Source: Mucilaginibacter aurantiaciroseus
GTDB taxonomy: Bacteria > Bacteroidota > Bacteroidia > Sphingobacteriales > Sphingobacteriaceae
DNA length: 64,000 nt
Direction: 5' to 3'
Assembly: GCF_024055595.1 (NCBI RefSeq)
Contig: NZ_JAMXOF010000001.1
Span: 1,054,001-1,118,000, forward strand
Below the pieces are notes generated by a model, which searched no databases, had not been told where the DNA came from, and saw only the letters and a program-made list of their open reading frames with translations. Positions 8,120-16,847 of the stretch are shown here, piece by piece (position 1 is the stretch's first letter; every line of letters begins with the position of its first letter). The translations under genes were made by a program, and so were the position numbers.

Positions 8120-10489
8120 ATGTTTAAGAATTATTTAAAAATTGCTTGGCGCAACATAGCCAAGCATAAAGGCTTTTCGTTAATTAACGCGGGCGGTTTG
8201 GCATTAGGCATGGCAAGCTGCCTGCTGTTGCTTTTGTATGTGGCCTATCATTTTAACTATGATAAGCAGTTTGACAATATTGATAACATATACCTGGTTG
8301 AGAATAACCAGCCGGGTGATGGTAAGATATATACCTTCGCTGCCACACCAAGCCTGGCTGCGGCAACCATAAAAACCGAAGTGCCGGGTGCCGTGCGCAC
8401 GGTAAGAACTGTTACTTATACCGCAGAAGGCTTGCTAACCTACAAAAACAACAGCTTTAAAAAAGCGGGCATGTTTGCTGATGATGGTTTCTTTAACATC
8501 TTCTCGTACCATTTTATAAAAGGCACGGCTAACAATGCGTTAAAACTGCCAAACTCAATTGTCATCACCCAAAAATTGGCTAAAACCCTTTTTGGCGACG
8601 AAGATCCGATAAACAAGATTGTAAAGCGTAACAACCAGTTGCCTTTAACAGTTACCGGTGTAATTGAAGATGTACCTGCAAATGCTACATTCCAGTTTGA
8701 GTTTGTATTACCTTGGATAATGTTCGAAGACACTAACTCTTGGGCAAAAAATTCAGATTGGGGCAGCAATTTCGCGCGTACGGTTGTCCAATTAAAAGAT
8801 CCATCAGCATTAACCCGTGCCAATATGATTATGAAAAACATGGTGGAGCGGCATAATAATGGTAATAAAAATCAATTATTTCTTTACCCGTTCAGCAAAT
8901 TACATTTATACTCAGAATTTGTTGAGGGCAAAACCGTGGGAGGGATGATAGATCAGATGAAACTATTCATCACCCTGGCTATTTGTATTTTACTGGTGGC
9001 CTGTGTTAATTTTATGAACCTGAGCACCGCCCGGTCTGAGGAACGCGCCAAAGAGGTGGGCATCCGTAAGGCAATCGGTTCAAGCAGGTCATCGCTGGTT
9101 AGTCAGTTTATTACCGAGTCGGTTATTTTATCGCTACTCTCCACGATCGTCGCAATGTTGATCGTGGTATTATCATTGCCGTATTTTAATACTTTATTGG
9201 GCATCCAATTGATATTACCATACAGCAATGTACTTGCGTGGGTAGCTATCATATGCATCGGTTTATTTACCGGTATACTGGCAGGGAGTTATCCTGCCTT
9301 TTACCTATCGGCATTTGAGCCTATAAAGGTTTTAAAAGGGATGTTTAAGGGCGGAGGCTCGGCATTGCCGCTACGTAAAGTGTTGGTTGTGGTACAGTTT
9401 GGCTTCGCGGTTTTCCTCATAACTGCTACAATTTGTATTTACCGCCAGATTAAATTTGTACAGGAGAAATCGGCCGGATTTGATAAGAATAATCTGGTAG
9501 AGATACCTATCGAAGGCGATTTGGGCAAAAATGTAGAAGTATTAATTAACCAGTTAAAAACTGATGGTGTTGTAACTAACGGTTCGGTGTTTTCGCAAAG
9601 TATGACAGATAGTGGTAATAACACGTGGGGTATAAGCTGGCCCGGCAAACGCGACGACCAAACCATCCTGTTTGATGTGTTTAGGGCGGGTAACGATTTT
9701 ATTAAAACCGCAGGTGTTAAACTAATTGACGGGCGAGAATTTTCAGGCGCTTATCCAACAGATACTGCAGGCAAAACGGTAATGATAAATGAATCTGCAG
9801 CTAAGGTGATGAATCTTAAAAACCCTGTGGGCTCCCTTATAAAATGGGGCGATAGCCAACTTACCGTAGTTGGTGTTTATAAAGATTTTGTGTGGGGATC
9901 CCCATACGAAAAAACCCGCCCAATGATAAGCCAGTATATAGGTAATAATGGCAACATCATTGAACTGCGCTTAAATCAAAACAAAAGCATCAGCGCTAAT
10001 ATCCAAGCTATAAACAAAGCCCTGAAAACCTATAACCCGGCATACCCGCCAACGGTGAAATTTGTGGATAGCGATTTTGAGAAGAAATTTAAAAACGAGC
10101 AATTGCTGGCTACGCTATCCAACCTTTTTGGAGGTTTGGCAATTGTAATTTCCTGCCTTGGGTTGTTTGGTTTGGCAGCTTACGCCGCCGAGCAACGGGT
10201 GAAGGAAATAGGAGTACGCAAAGTACTTGGTGCAACGGTTATAAATTTGGCAACGCTGCTATCCAAAGACTTTTTAAAGCTGGTTGCCATAGCCATCGTG
10301 ATCGCTATCCCGTTATCTGTCTGGGGGATGAACAAATGGCTGCAAAAGTTTGAATACCGTATTACTTTAAGCTGGTGGATGCTGGCCGCTGCCGGTTTAA
10401 TAACCGTATTTATAGCCATTGTAACCGTAAGTTACCAGGCCATAAAAGCCGCGCTTGCCAACCCGGTTAAGAGTTTGAGAAGCGAGTAA
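8120..10489 (+). CDS. FtsX/MacB-like ABC transporter permease (duplicated type)
   Basis: 789-residue permease starting MFKNYLKIAWRNIAKHK. Two periplasmic domains alternate with two FtsX blocks (motifs KEVGIRKAIGS and KEIGVRKVLGA), and it ends ANPVKSLRSE. Periplasmic domain 2 has the signature WGSPYEKTRP. The interrupted permease ending at 18304 has WGSPYEAVKP at the same place, so these two form a subgroup. It follows the DUF4097-like gene by 24 bp. Confidence 0.92.
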   Translation: MFKNYLKIAWRNIAKHKGFSLINAGGLALGMASCLLLLLYVAYHFNYDKQFDNIDNIYLVENNQPGDGKIYTFAATPSLAAATIKTEVPGAVRTVRTVTYTAEGLLTYKNNSFKKAGMFADDGFFNIFSYHFIKGTANNALKLPNSIVITQKLAKTLFGDEDPINKIVKRNNQLPLTVTGVIEDVPANATFQFEFVLPWIMFEDTNSWAKNSDWGSNFARTVVQLKDPSALTRANMIMKNMVERHNNGNKNQLFLYPFSKLHLYSEFVEGKTVGGMIDQMKLFITLAICILLVACVNFMNLSTARSEERAKEVGIRKAIGSSRSSLVSQFITESVILSLLSTIVAMLIVVLSLPYFNTLLGIQLILPYSNVLAWVAIICIGLFTGILAGSYPAFYLSAFEPIKVLKGMFKGGGSALPLRKVLVVVQFGFAVFLITATICIYRQIKFVQEKSAGFDKNNLVEIPIEGDLGKNVEVLINQLKTDGVVTNGSVFSQSMTDSGNNTWGISWPGKRDDQTILFDVFRAGNDFIKTAGVKLIDGREFSGAYPTDTAGKTVMINESAAKVMNLKNPVGSLIKWGDSQLTVVGVYKDFVWGSPYEKTRPMISQYIGNNGNIIELRLNQNKSISANIQAINKALKTYNPAYPPTVKFVDSDFEKKFKNEQLLATLSNLFGGLAIVISCLGLFGLAAYAAEQRVKEIGVRKVLGATVINLATLLSKDFLKLVAIAIVIAIPLSVWGMNKWLQKFEYRITLSWWMLAAAGLITVFIAIVTVSYQAIKAALANPVKSLRSE

Positions 10490-10563
10490 GCCTCACCCCA
10501 AGCTCCTCTACGGTAGAGAGGGGCTTAAAGTCCTCCATTCCGGGGAGGAATAGGAGGGGCTAC
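10490..10563. repeat. Dispersed repeat, second copy
   Basis: Same family as the element at 6926: CCTCACCCCAAGCTCCTCTA, then AAAGTCCTCC, then GGGGAGGAATAGGAGGGG. It again lies directly after a permease stop codon. Confidence 0.6.
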
Positions 10564-10661
10564 TGTATCATAACCGAACAATAGCTGTTACGATAGCGAA
10601 CACACGAAAGCTTTCGTGCATACTTATAGTATTGATTATCAGTAATGTAATAGTTTGGTAT
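10563..10661 (+). promoter_or_regulatory. Paired-operator promoter region A
   Basis: Two dyad-like sites lie 22 bp apart: site 1 CTGTATC-N6-GAAC (10563-10579) and site 2 CTGTTAC-N6-GAACAC (10585-10603). A TTTGGTAT box begins at 10654, 91 bp from site 1 and 32 bp before the ATG of the next permease. The same arrangement occurs at 25055 and 29048. This copy also has a perfect 16-bp palindrome, CACGAAAGCTTTCGTG, at 10603-10618. The layout suggests binding of two activator dimers upstream of a promoter. The GG of the box could be a sigma-54 -24 element, but no clear GC at -12 is seen. Confidence 0.65.
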
Positions 10662-10685
10662 CCCTTTTAAACACATCACTGTATT

Positions 10686-13088
10686 ATGATTAAGAATTAT
10701 ATAATAATTGCATGGAGGAGCCTTACTAAAAACAAAGTGTTCTCTTTTATTAATATGTTTGGTTTGGCTATTGGCCTTGCCTGCTGTATGTTAATTACCG
10801 GCTACCTGCACCAGGAGCTTACTTATGATACTTATTCCTCAAACGCCAAACAGCTTTACCGCGTTAACTTAGGCACGGTTGGCGCCGTTGGTACAGATAC
10901 CTATCCAATAGTTGATGTTGCTGTAGGCGAGGGCATGAAGAATGCCTATCCCGAAATTTTGGCATCAACCCGTCTAACAAGCAACCCGCCTTTATTTGTA
11001 GAATATGGCAGCCGCCAGTTTAAAGAAAACCAGATAGCCGGCGTAGATTCAAACTTTTTGCAGATCTTTTCCATTCCGCTTTTAGAGGGTGATAATAAAA
11101 CTGCTTTAATTGAGCCAAACAGTGTTGTGTTAACAAAAGACATGGCCAAAAAATACTTTGGCGAATATCCTGCACTTGGTAGGATCATACTGATCGCTAA
11201 AGCGCCTGTAAAGGTTACCGGAGTTATCGATAAAGTACCCGATAACTCCCATTTCCATGCGGATGCCTTTATTAGCCTGAATACAAAAAACAGGCAACAA
11301 ACCTGGAGCAACGTTGGTTTTTATACCTATTTGATGCTCGATAAAAATGCCGACCCAAAAAAGCTGGAAGCACAATTTCCGCAACTGGTATCAAAATATG
11401 TAGTGCCCGAAATTCAGCGTGATATGGGCGTGAGCGTTGTAGAAGCGCAAAAATCGGTAAATACATTTCTGTTTAGCTTACAACCAATAACCGATATCCA
11501 CCTGCACTCGCACACCAAATACGAGCGCGAGGCAAACGGCGATATCAACTACATTTATATATTTGGCGTATTAGCCATTTTTATCCTAATACTGGCTTGT
11601 ATTAACTTTACTAACCTTTCTACCGCGGCATCTGCCAAACGTTCTAAAGAAGTAGGCATCCGTAAGGTATTGGGTTCGTTAAAAAGCAGCCTGGTGGGTC
11701 AATTTTTGGCCGAATCAATTATGTTGACCACATTGGCTATGTTTTTTGCCCTGGCATTGGTTTACCTGTTACTGCCATACTTTAACGAAGTGGCAGGTAA
11801 AAACACTACCATCCAGTTCTACCTAAATTACAAAGCTTTAATTATCGAATTGTTTATTGCTTTGATAGTAGGTGTAGCCGCAGGAATTTACCCGGCATTC
11901 TTTATCTCGTCGTTTAAGATATTGAGTGTATTAAAGGGCAATACCAATTCGCAAAACAGCAAAAGCGTTTTACGCAGTGGGTTAATCGTTTTCCAGTTTG
12001 CTATCTCAACTATGTTTATCATTGGTACAATAATAGTTTACCAGCAACTGCACTATATGCAGAACCAAAAGCTGGGTTACGATAAAGAACAGATATTGGT
12101 GATTAACGATACGTACACCTTAAAAAATAACCTGGAGCCCTTTAAGAACCAGTTGTTACAAAACAAACAGGTGGTAAATGCTACCATCTCCAGCGATGTG
12201 CCTATACGTACAAGTGATGGCACCCAGATCTACTTAAAATCTACTACTGCTGATGCTTCGCATAGCGAGATCCATAGTGCTATCTATCATATTGACGAAA
12301 GCTACCTGCCAACCATGGGTATGAAAATGGCGGCTGGCCGTAACTTTTCTCCCGCTTCTCTCGGTGATTCAGCAGCTGTTATCGTAAACGAAACCGCTAT
12401 TAAAGAATTAGGCATCGCATCAGATCCAATTGGCAAAACCATCGTCCGCTCCGGCCAGCGCGAGTTTACAATAGTGGGTGTAGTAAAGGATTTTCATTAC
12501 TCATCAGCCAAAGAAAAAATTGCCCCTTTAATGATGCTTTATGGCCATAGCAATGGCACTATCATGTTAAAAGTAAAAACCGCTGATGTTGCAGGTTTAC
12601 TATCAGACATTAAACAACAATGGACAGATTTCCATGCCGACAGCCCCTTTAGCTATACCTTTCTTGACGACCAGTTTGCACAGCTTTACGTAAACGAAGC
12701 ACGCACCGGTAAGATATTTACTTCGTTTGCTATACTGGCGGTTGTGATAGCAAGTTTAGGTTTGTTCGGCTTATCAGCATTCAGCATCCGCCAAAGGGTT
12801 AAAGAAATTGGCATCCGCAAGGTACTTGGGGCATCATCAGGCAGTATTACGGGGATGTTATCGGCGCAGTTTTTAAAATTGGTGAGCTTGTCTATCATTA
12901 TAGCAGTACCAATTACCTGGTATGCCATGCACAAGTGGTTGCAGGAGTTTGCATACCGGGTAGAGATTCACTGGTGGGTGTTTATTGTGGCCGGCGCGCT
13001 TGCCTTAATGGTAGCATTTATAACCGTAAGCTTTCAATCTGTTAGGGCGGCATTGGCCAACCCGGTGAAGAGCTTACGGAGCGAATAG
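10686..13088 (+). CDS. FtsX/MacB-like ABC transporter permease (duplicated type)
   Basis: 800-residue permease starting MIKNYIIIAWRSLTKNK. It has FtsX motifs KEVGIRKVLGS (block 1) and KEIGIRKVLGA (block 2). Its second periplasmic domain reads YLPTMGMKMAAGRNFS, closest to the gene at the left edge of the window. It ends ANPVKSLRSE. It is the first gene after paired-operator region A, so it probably starts a new transcription unit within the array. Confidence 0.92.
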   Translation: MIKNYIIIAWRSLTKNKVFSFINMFGLAIGLACCMLITGYLHQELTYDTYSSNAKQLYRVNLGTVGAVGTDTYPIVDVAVGEGMKNAYPEILASTRLTSNPPLFVEYGSRQFKENQIAGVDSNFLQIFSIPLLEGDNKTALIEPNSVVLTKDMAKKYFGEYPALGRIILIAKAPVKVTGVIDKVPDNSHFHADAFISLNTKNRQQTWSNVGFYTYLMLDKNADPKKLEAQFPQLVSKYVVPEIQRDMGVSVVEAQKSVNTFLFSLQPITDIHLHSHTKYEREANGDINYIYIFGVLAIFILILACINFTNLSTAASAKRSKEVGIRKVLGSLKSSLVGQFLAESIMLTTLAMFFALALVYLLLPYFNEVAGKNTTIQFYLNYKALIIELFIALIVGVAAGIYPAFFISSFKILSVLKGNTNSQNSKSVLRSGLIVFQFAISTMFIIGTIIVYQQLHYMQNQKLGYDKEQILVINDTYTLKNNLEPFKNQLLQNKQVVNATISSDVPIRTSDGTQIYLKSTTADASHSEIHSAIYHIDESYLPTMGMKMAAGRNFSPASLGDSAAVIVNETAIKELGIASDPIGKTIVRSGQREFTIVGVVKDFHYSSAKEKIAPLMMLYGHSNGTIMLKVKTADVAGLLSDIKQQWTDFHADSPFSYTFLDDQFAQLYVNEARTGKIFTSFAILAVVIASLGLFGLSAFSIRQRVKEIGIRKVLGASSGSITGMLSAQFLKLVSLSIIIAVPITWYAMHKWLQEFAYRVEIHWWVFIVAGALALMVAFITVSFQSVRAALANPVKSLRSE

Positions 13089-13331
13089 TGATCAGAGATC
13101 AGTTAATTAGATATCAGGCAATGGTTGGTCGCATAGGCTATCAACTATGGTCTATGAACTTTAAATCATGTTTAAAAACTATTTTTAAACGGTTAATCCG
13201 GTGAGGAGTTTGAAAAGCGAGTAGGTGAGGCAAAATGACAAGAGTTAGGAATCAAAAAAAATTCTTTTAAATTATATTAATCATTAAATCTGCGGTAAAT
13301 GATCAAAAACTATTTTAAAATCGCGTTCAGG
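13042..13331. repeat. Direct repeat, left copy (about 290 bp)
   Basis: From TTAGGGCGGCATTGGCC in the 3' end of one permease, through the intergenic region, to AAAATCGCGTTCAGG in the 5' end of the next. The right copy is at 15727-16021. The two flank the permease at 13299 and define a 2685-bp unit. The ends are almost identical; the middle (about 13225-13270) has diverged. Confidence 0.85.
13168..13224 (+). pseudogene. Permease deletion scar, stop at codon 7
   Basis: A 57-bp remnant: ATG and the next five codons of a permease (MFKNYF), then codons reading TVNPVRSLKSE, which are a permease C-terminus, then TAG. Codon 7 is TAA here and AAA in the copy at 15853. The core of a permease gene, some 2.3 kb, is missing between the two ends. 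Confidence 0.75.
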
Positions 13332-15773
13332 GGGTTCAGGAAACATAAACTGTTTACCCTGATCAACATTGTAGGCTTATCCATCGGTATTAGCGCCGCG
13401 GTGGTTATTTACCTCATTGTCTATTTTGATTTTACGTTCGATAAGTTCCACAAGGATACCGACCGCATCTACCGCGTTACTACCGATTTTTCATTCTCCG
13501 GAGAAGCCGGCCATAACAGCGGGGTTACCATGGCCCTGTCGCCTGTGGTAACAGCAGAGGTAACGGGCGTAGACCAGGTTGCGCCATTTTTAATTTATGA
13601 CCAATCAACGGTAATGATCCCTAACGGATCGGTTGCAGGCAACAAAATAAAAAAACAAAGCGGTGTTATTTTCGCCGATGAGCATTACTTTAACATCATT
13701 AATTACAAATGGGTTACCGGCTCGGCAAAAACATCACTTAAAAACCCAAACCAGGTGGTACTAACCACCGACCAGGCTAGGATCTATTTTCCTAAGCTGA
13801 AGTATGGAGATATGATAGGCAAAGAGGTGGTTTATGACGATTCCATCAAAACCACCGTTAGCGGCATTGTTGAGCCTTTAAAAGAGCACACTGATTTTAA
13901 TTACCACGATTTTATCTCGTACATCAGCGGCACCACCAACCATTTCTTAAAAGATTATTTCCAGGTTACACAGTGGAGCAGCACCAGCTCGTCATCGCAA
14001 TTGTTTATAAAGTTATCGCCAACGGCATCTGCCGTACAGGTAGAAAAGCAATTGAACGTGATGCTTAAAAAGCACAACCCACCGAAGCCCGAAAATAAAG
14101 GCAATACCCAAGCATTTCATTTACAGCCCCTTCAAGATCTTCACTTCGACCAGGTGTATGGCGGCCTCGACGGCGAACGTACCGCAAACAAAACAACGCT
14201 GTACGGGCTGTTAGTTATTGCGGCTTTCCTGCTGATATTGGGCTGTATCAATTTTATAAACCTAACCACCGCGCAGGCATCGCAACGCGCCAAAGAAATT
14301 GGCATCCGCAAAACCATGGGCAGTACCCGCGGCCAGCTCATAGCGCAGTTTTTAAGCGAAACCTTCTTAATTACCTTATTCGCGGTTATTATCTCCATAG
14401 CCCTGGCACCGGTAATATTGAAGCTGTTTGTAGATTTTATACCCAAGGGCGTCACCATAAACTACATGCATCAGCCGGATTTGTTTATGTTTCTATTGGT
14501 ACTAGTGGTATTAGTAAGCGTATTATCGGGCTTTTATCCGGCATTGATGTTATCGGGCTATAAACCTGTTGATGTATTAAAGAACCAGGTACTGGGCGGC
14601 AGTAATAAATCACGCACGGCCTGGCTGCGTAAATCGTTAACGGTTACCCAGTTTGTGATAGCGCAGTTCTTTATCATGGCGACTATTCTGGTAAGCAAGC
14701 AGATCTATTACGCTTTGCATAAGGACCTTGGCTTTAAAAAGGATGCCATCGTAAACATGTCGACACCTTACAAGCAGATCGACACCGATAAGCAGCAGGT
14801 ATTTATGGATAAAATAAGCGCTACACCGCAGATAGAAATGATAAGCATAGGTGGTGCGCCGCCATCATCGGGCAATATAAACTCTACCGAAGTAATTTAT
14901 AAGGATGGTAAAAAAGAGATCAAAACAGATCTGCAGCTAAAGTATGCAGATGAGAATTACCTTAAAGTTTACCAAATAAAACTATTGGCAGGCCGCAACT
15001 TAAAACCATCGGACACAACCGGAGGAGGAGGTTTTGTGATCAATAATACCTATGCAAAAGTATTAGGTTTCCGTAACCCAGGCGATGCCATTGGTAAACT
15101 AATAGATTACGGCGATAAAAAAGCCGAAATAATAGGCGTTACTGCCGACTTTTACCAGCGGTCGTTACGCTCGCCTATAAAACCCCTTACGCTGTTGATC
15201 CCTAATCACAATAGATTTAAGAACCGTACCTTTCACCTTGCTTTAAAACCCGAAACCGCGGGCGGTAACGAATGGAAAATAGCTATTGCCAGCGTAGGCA
15301 AAGCCTGGAAAGAGGTTTATCCCGAGGATGACTTTGAGTATGATTTTTATGATGAGAACATCGCTAAATTTTACACTGCCGAGCAAAACACCTCCAAACT
15401 GCTTACCTGGGCCACGGGCTTATCTATTTTTATTAGCTGCCTGGGTTTACTGGGCCTTGCTATATACACCACAACGCTGCGAACCAAAGAAATTGGCGTA
15501 CGCAAGGTATTAGGGGCGTCAGTAGCGCAGATAGTTAGGCTGCTATCGTCAGAATTGATCTGGCTAATCGTATTAGCCTTTGTACTGGTAACGCCGATAG
15601 CCTACTGGGCCATGCATAAATGGATGGAAAACTTTGCCGACCGTACCACCATCAGTTGGTGGATCTTCGCACTGAGCGGGGCAGGCATGTTAACCGCAGC
15701 CTTGTTTACACTTAGCTTCCAAACTATTAGGGCGGCATTGGCCAACCCGGTGAAGAGCTTACGGAGCGAATAG
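13299..15773 (+). CDS. FtsX/MacB-like ABC transporter permease (duplicated type)
   Basis: 824 residues, the longest of the array, starting MIKNYFKIAFRGFRKHK. Layout as in the paralogues, with FtsX motifs KEIGIRKTMGS and KEIGVRKVLGA and terminal ANPVKSLRSE. The first periplasmic domain is divergent and contains HTDFNYHDFISY; the second has a glycine run (DTTGGGGFVINNTYAK). The gene lies exactly between the two 290-bp direct repeats, so recombination between them would delete it cleanly. Confidence 0.92.
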   Translation: MIKNYFKIAFRGFRKHKLFTLINIVGLSIGISAAVVIYLIVYFDFTFDKFHKDTDRIYRVTTDFSFSGEAGHNSGVTMALSPVVTAEVTGVDQVAPFLIYDQSTVMIPNGSVAGNKIKKQSGVIFADEHYFNIINYKWVTGSAKTSLKNPNQVVLTTDQARIYFPKLKYGDMIGKEVVYDDSIKTTVSGIVEPLKEHTDFNYHDFISYISGTTNHFLKDYFQVTQWSSTSSSSQLFIKLSPTASAVQVEKQLNVMLKKHNPPKPENKGNTQAFHLQPLQDLHFDQVYGGLDGERTANKTTLYGLLVIAAFLLILGCINFINLTTAQASQRAKEIGIRKTMGSTRGQLIAQFLSETFLITLFAVIISIALAPVILKLFVDFIPKGVTINYMHQPDLFMFLLVLVVLVSVLSGFYPALMLSGYKPVDVLKNQVLGGSNKSRTAWLRKSLTVTQFVIAQFFIMATILVSKQIYYALHKDLGFKKDAIVNMSTPYKQIDTDKQQVFMDKISATPQIEMISIGGAPPSSGNINSTEVIYKDGKKEIKTDLQLKYADENYLKVYQIKLLAGRNLKPSDTTGGGGFVINNTYAKVLGFRNPGDAIGKLIDYGDKKAEIIGVTADFYQRSLRSPIKPLTLLIPNHNRFKNRTFHLALKPETAGGNEWKIAIASVGKAWKEVYPEDDFEYDFYDENIAKFYTAEQNTSKLLTWATGLSIFISCLGLLGLAIYTTTLRTKEIGVRKVLGASVAQIVRLLSSELIWLIVLAFVLVTPIAYWAMHKWMENFADRTTISWWIFALSGAGMLTAALFTLSFQTIRAALANPVKSLRSE

Positions 15774-16021
15774 TGATCAGAGATCAGTTAATTAGAGATC
15801 CGGCAATGGTTTGTCGCATAGGCTATCAACTATGGTCTATGAACTTTAAATCATGTTTAAAAACTATTTTAAAACGGTTAATCCGGTGAGGAGTTTGAAA
15901 AGCGAGTAAGGGAAGCAAGAGGTCAAAAGTCAGGAATCAAGAAGAATAAAATCTGTTAAATTATATTAATCATTAAATCTGCGGTAAATAATCAAAAACT
16001 ATTTTTAAAATCGCGTTCAGG
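15727..16021. repeat. Direct repeat, right copy (about 295 bp)
   Basis: Right-hand copy of the repeat at 13042-13331. It carries the 3' end of the 13299 permease, the spacer with the GATCAGAGATCAGTTAATTAG motif, the 57-bp scar, and the mutated start of another permease. It ends where an unrelated sequence begins (after GTTCAGG). Confidence 0.85.
15853..15909 (+). pseudogene. Permease deletion scar with an intact 18-codon frame
   Basis: Uninterrupted frame MFKNYFKTVNPVRSLKSE followed by TAA. The first eight residues match permease N-termini and the last ten match permease C-termini. It is best read as the product of an in-frame deletion removing the entire body of a permease. Whether it is translated is unknown. 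Confidence 0.75.
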
Positions 16022-16025
16022 TTCT
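15988..16025 (+). pseudogene. Dead 5' end of a permease gene
   Basis: Aligns with the first codons of the 13299 permease (MIKNYFKIAFR), but ATG has become ATA and a T5 run replaces T4, giving a frameshift and stop. Homology stops after GTTCAGG, where an unrelated insert begins. A permease resumes at about 16838. Confidence 0.8.
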
Positions 16026-16027
16026 TT

Positions 16028-16383
16028 AGTAAATAATTTCTCAATAGTTGTAAATGGCAATCCTAATAATATGGATAAACAATTGAACAGCGGAAACAAT
16101 ACCAATTACCAAAAGACTGATTTAAAGGGCGCAACAGCTAATGATCAAAATAGAGGTCGTTCGTTTGCTACGTATTCTAATCCTTCTGGTCATGGGCATG
16201 TCGCTACTTATAGTATTGGGGAGAACTTGGCTAAAGAAAAAAATCGCCAATATCGGTATAACTAAATATTCTGGTTTCACTTCATTAAATGGGTCTTTTT
16301 CAAAGGATAAAGTAAAAAAAAACCTTATATTCAAACCCAATGTATTAAAAACAGTAACAATAAAACCAACACCAGGACAATGA
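16028..16383 (+). pseudogene. Frameshifted tail of an unknown secreted or toxin-like protein
   Basis: Two overlapping frames join at an A7 run near 16245. Frame one reads ...NPSGHGHVATYSIGENLAKE; frame two continues KIANIGITKYSGF...KPTPGQ and stops at TGA 16381-16383. Removing one A gives a continuous protein tail of about 115 residues with no visible start. The stop overlaps the ATG of the next gene (ATGA), a sign of translational coupling. The Asn/Gly/Ser-rich composition resembles C-terminal parts of large secreted proteins, but I do not recognise the family. It lies in a roughly 800-bp insert inside a permease gene. Confidence 0.45.
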
Positions 16384-16847
16384 AAAAATTGACATTATTG
16401 CTTCTAATTATTATAAAATGCAGTTTCATCAACGCGCAAAGCTTAGTGGGTATTTGGCAATTAGATACCCCTGAGGTAAGTTCAGGGTATTTGGATACCT
16501 ATCAGTTTTTTTCAAATGGGACGTTCCGCTTTAATTCCAGTCAATATGATGCCTTAAAGAGGGTTATAACAATAGGGGGTAAATATAAAGTTCAGAAAGA
16601 CAAGGTTACTTTCTTGGTTGAATATACAATGGAAAAAGTGGGAGGAGTGTTCAAAGTCGGAGATATTTCTTCTGGAAGCGATTCTTGGTCAATAACGGGA
16701 GGACAAATAAAAAGAGTTCCTTTATTGAAAACACTAATGCAATACGCGAGTGTAGAGACAGGTATCAAGGATAAAGGAGTAGATGTAATAAAAATAAATA
16801 AAGCAAAATATTATAAGGTAGATAATGATCCGGAGAACTTTCAATAA
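16380..16847 (+). CDS. Secreted lipocalin-like small protein
   Basis: 155 residues with a signal peptide (cleavage near INAQ-S, residue 20). The mature part begins SLVGIWQLDTPE and has YQFFSNGTF and IGGKYKVQKDKVTF, a pattern seen in lipocalin-like small beta-barrels of Bacteroidota. No ligand can be inferred. Its ATG overlaps the stop of the preceding broken frame by four bases (ATGA), so the two were probably a coupled pair. Both sit inside a disrupted permease, so they arrived as a cassette or are part of a rearrangement. The stop lies at the right junction, where permease homology (TFNNRLST) resumes. Confidence 0.6.
   Translation: MKKLTLLLLIIIKCSFINAQSLVGIWQLDTPEVSSGYLDTYQFFSNGTFRFNSSQYDALKRVITIGGKYKVQKDKVTFLVEYTMEKVGGVFKVGDISSGSDSWSITGGQIKRVPLLKTLMQYASVETGIKDKGVDVIKINKAKYYKVDNDPENFQ

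Noticed and set aside
10654..10680. A definite sigma-54 promoter
   Set aside because: The GG of TTTGGTAT fits -24, but the three copies have AA or AT where GC is expected at -12, so I report only a possible enhancer-type promoter.
16022..16838. Insertion sequence inside the permease pseudogene
   Set aside because: No transposase frame, no terminal inverted repeats and no target-site duplication could be found.
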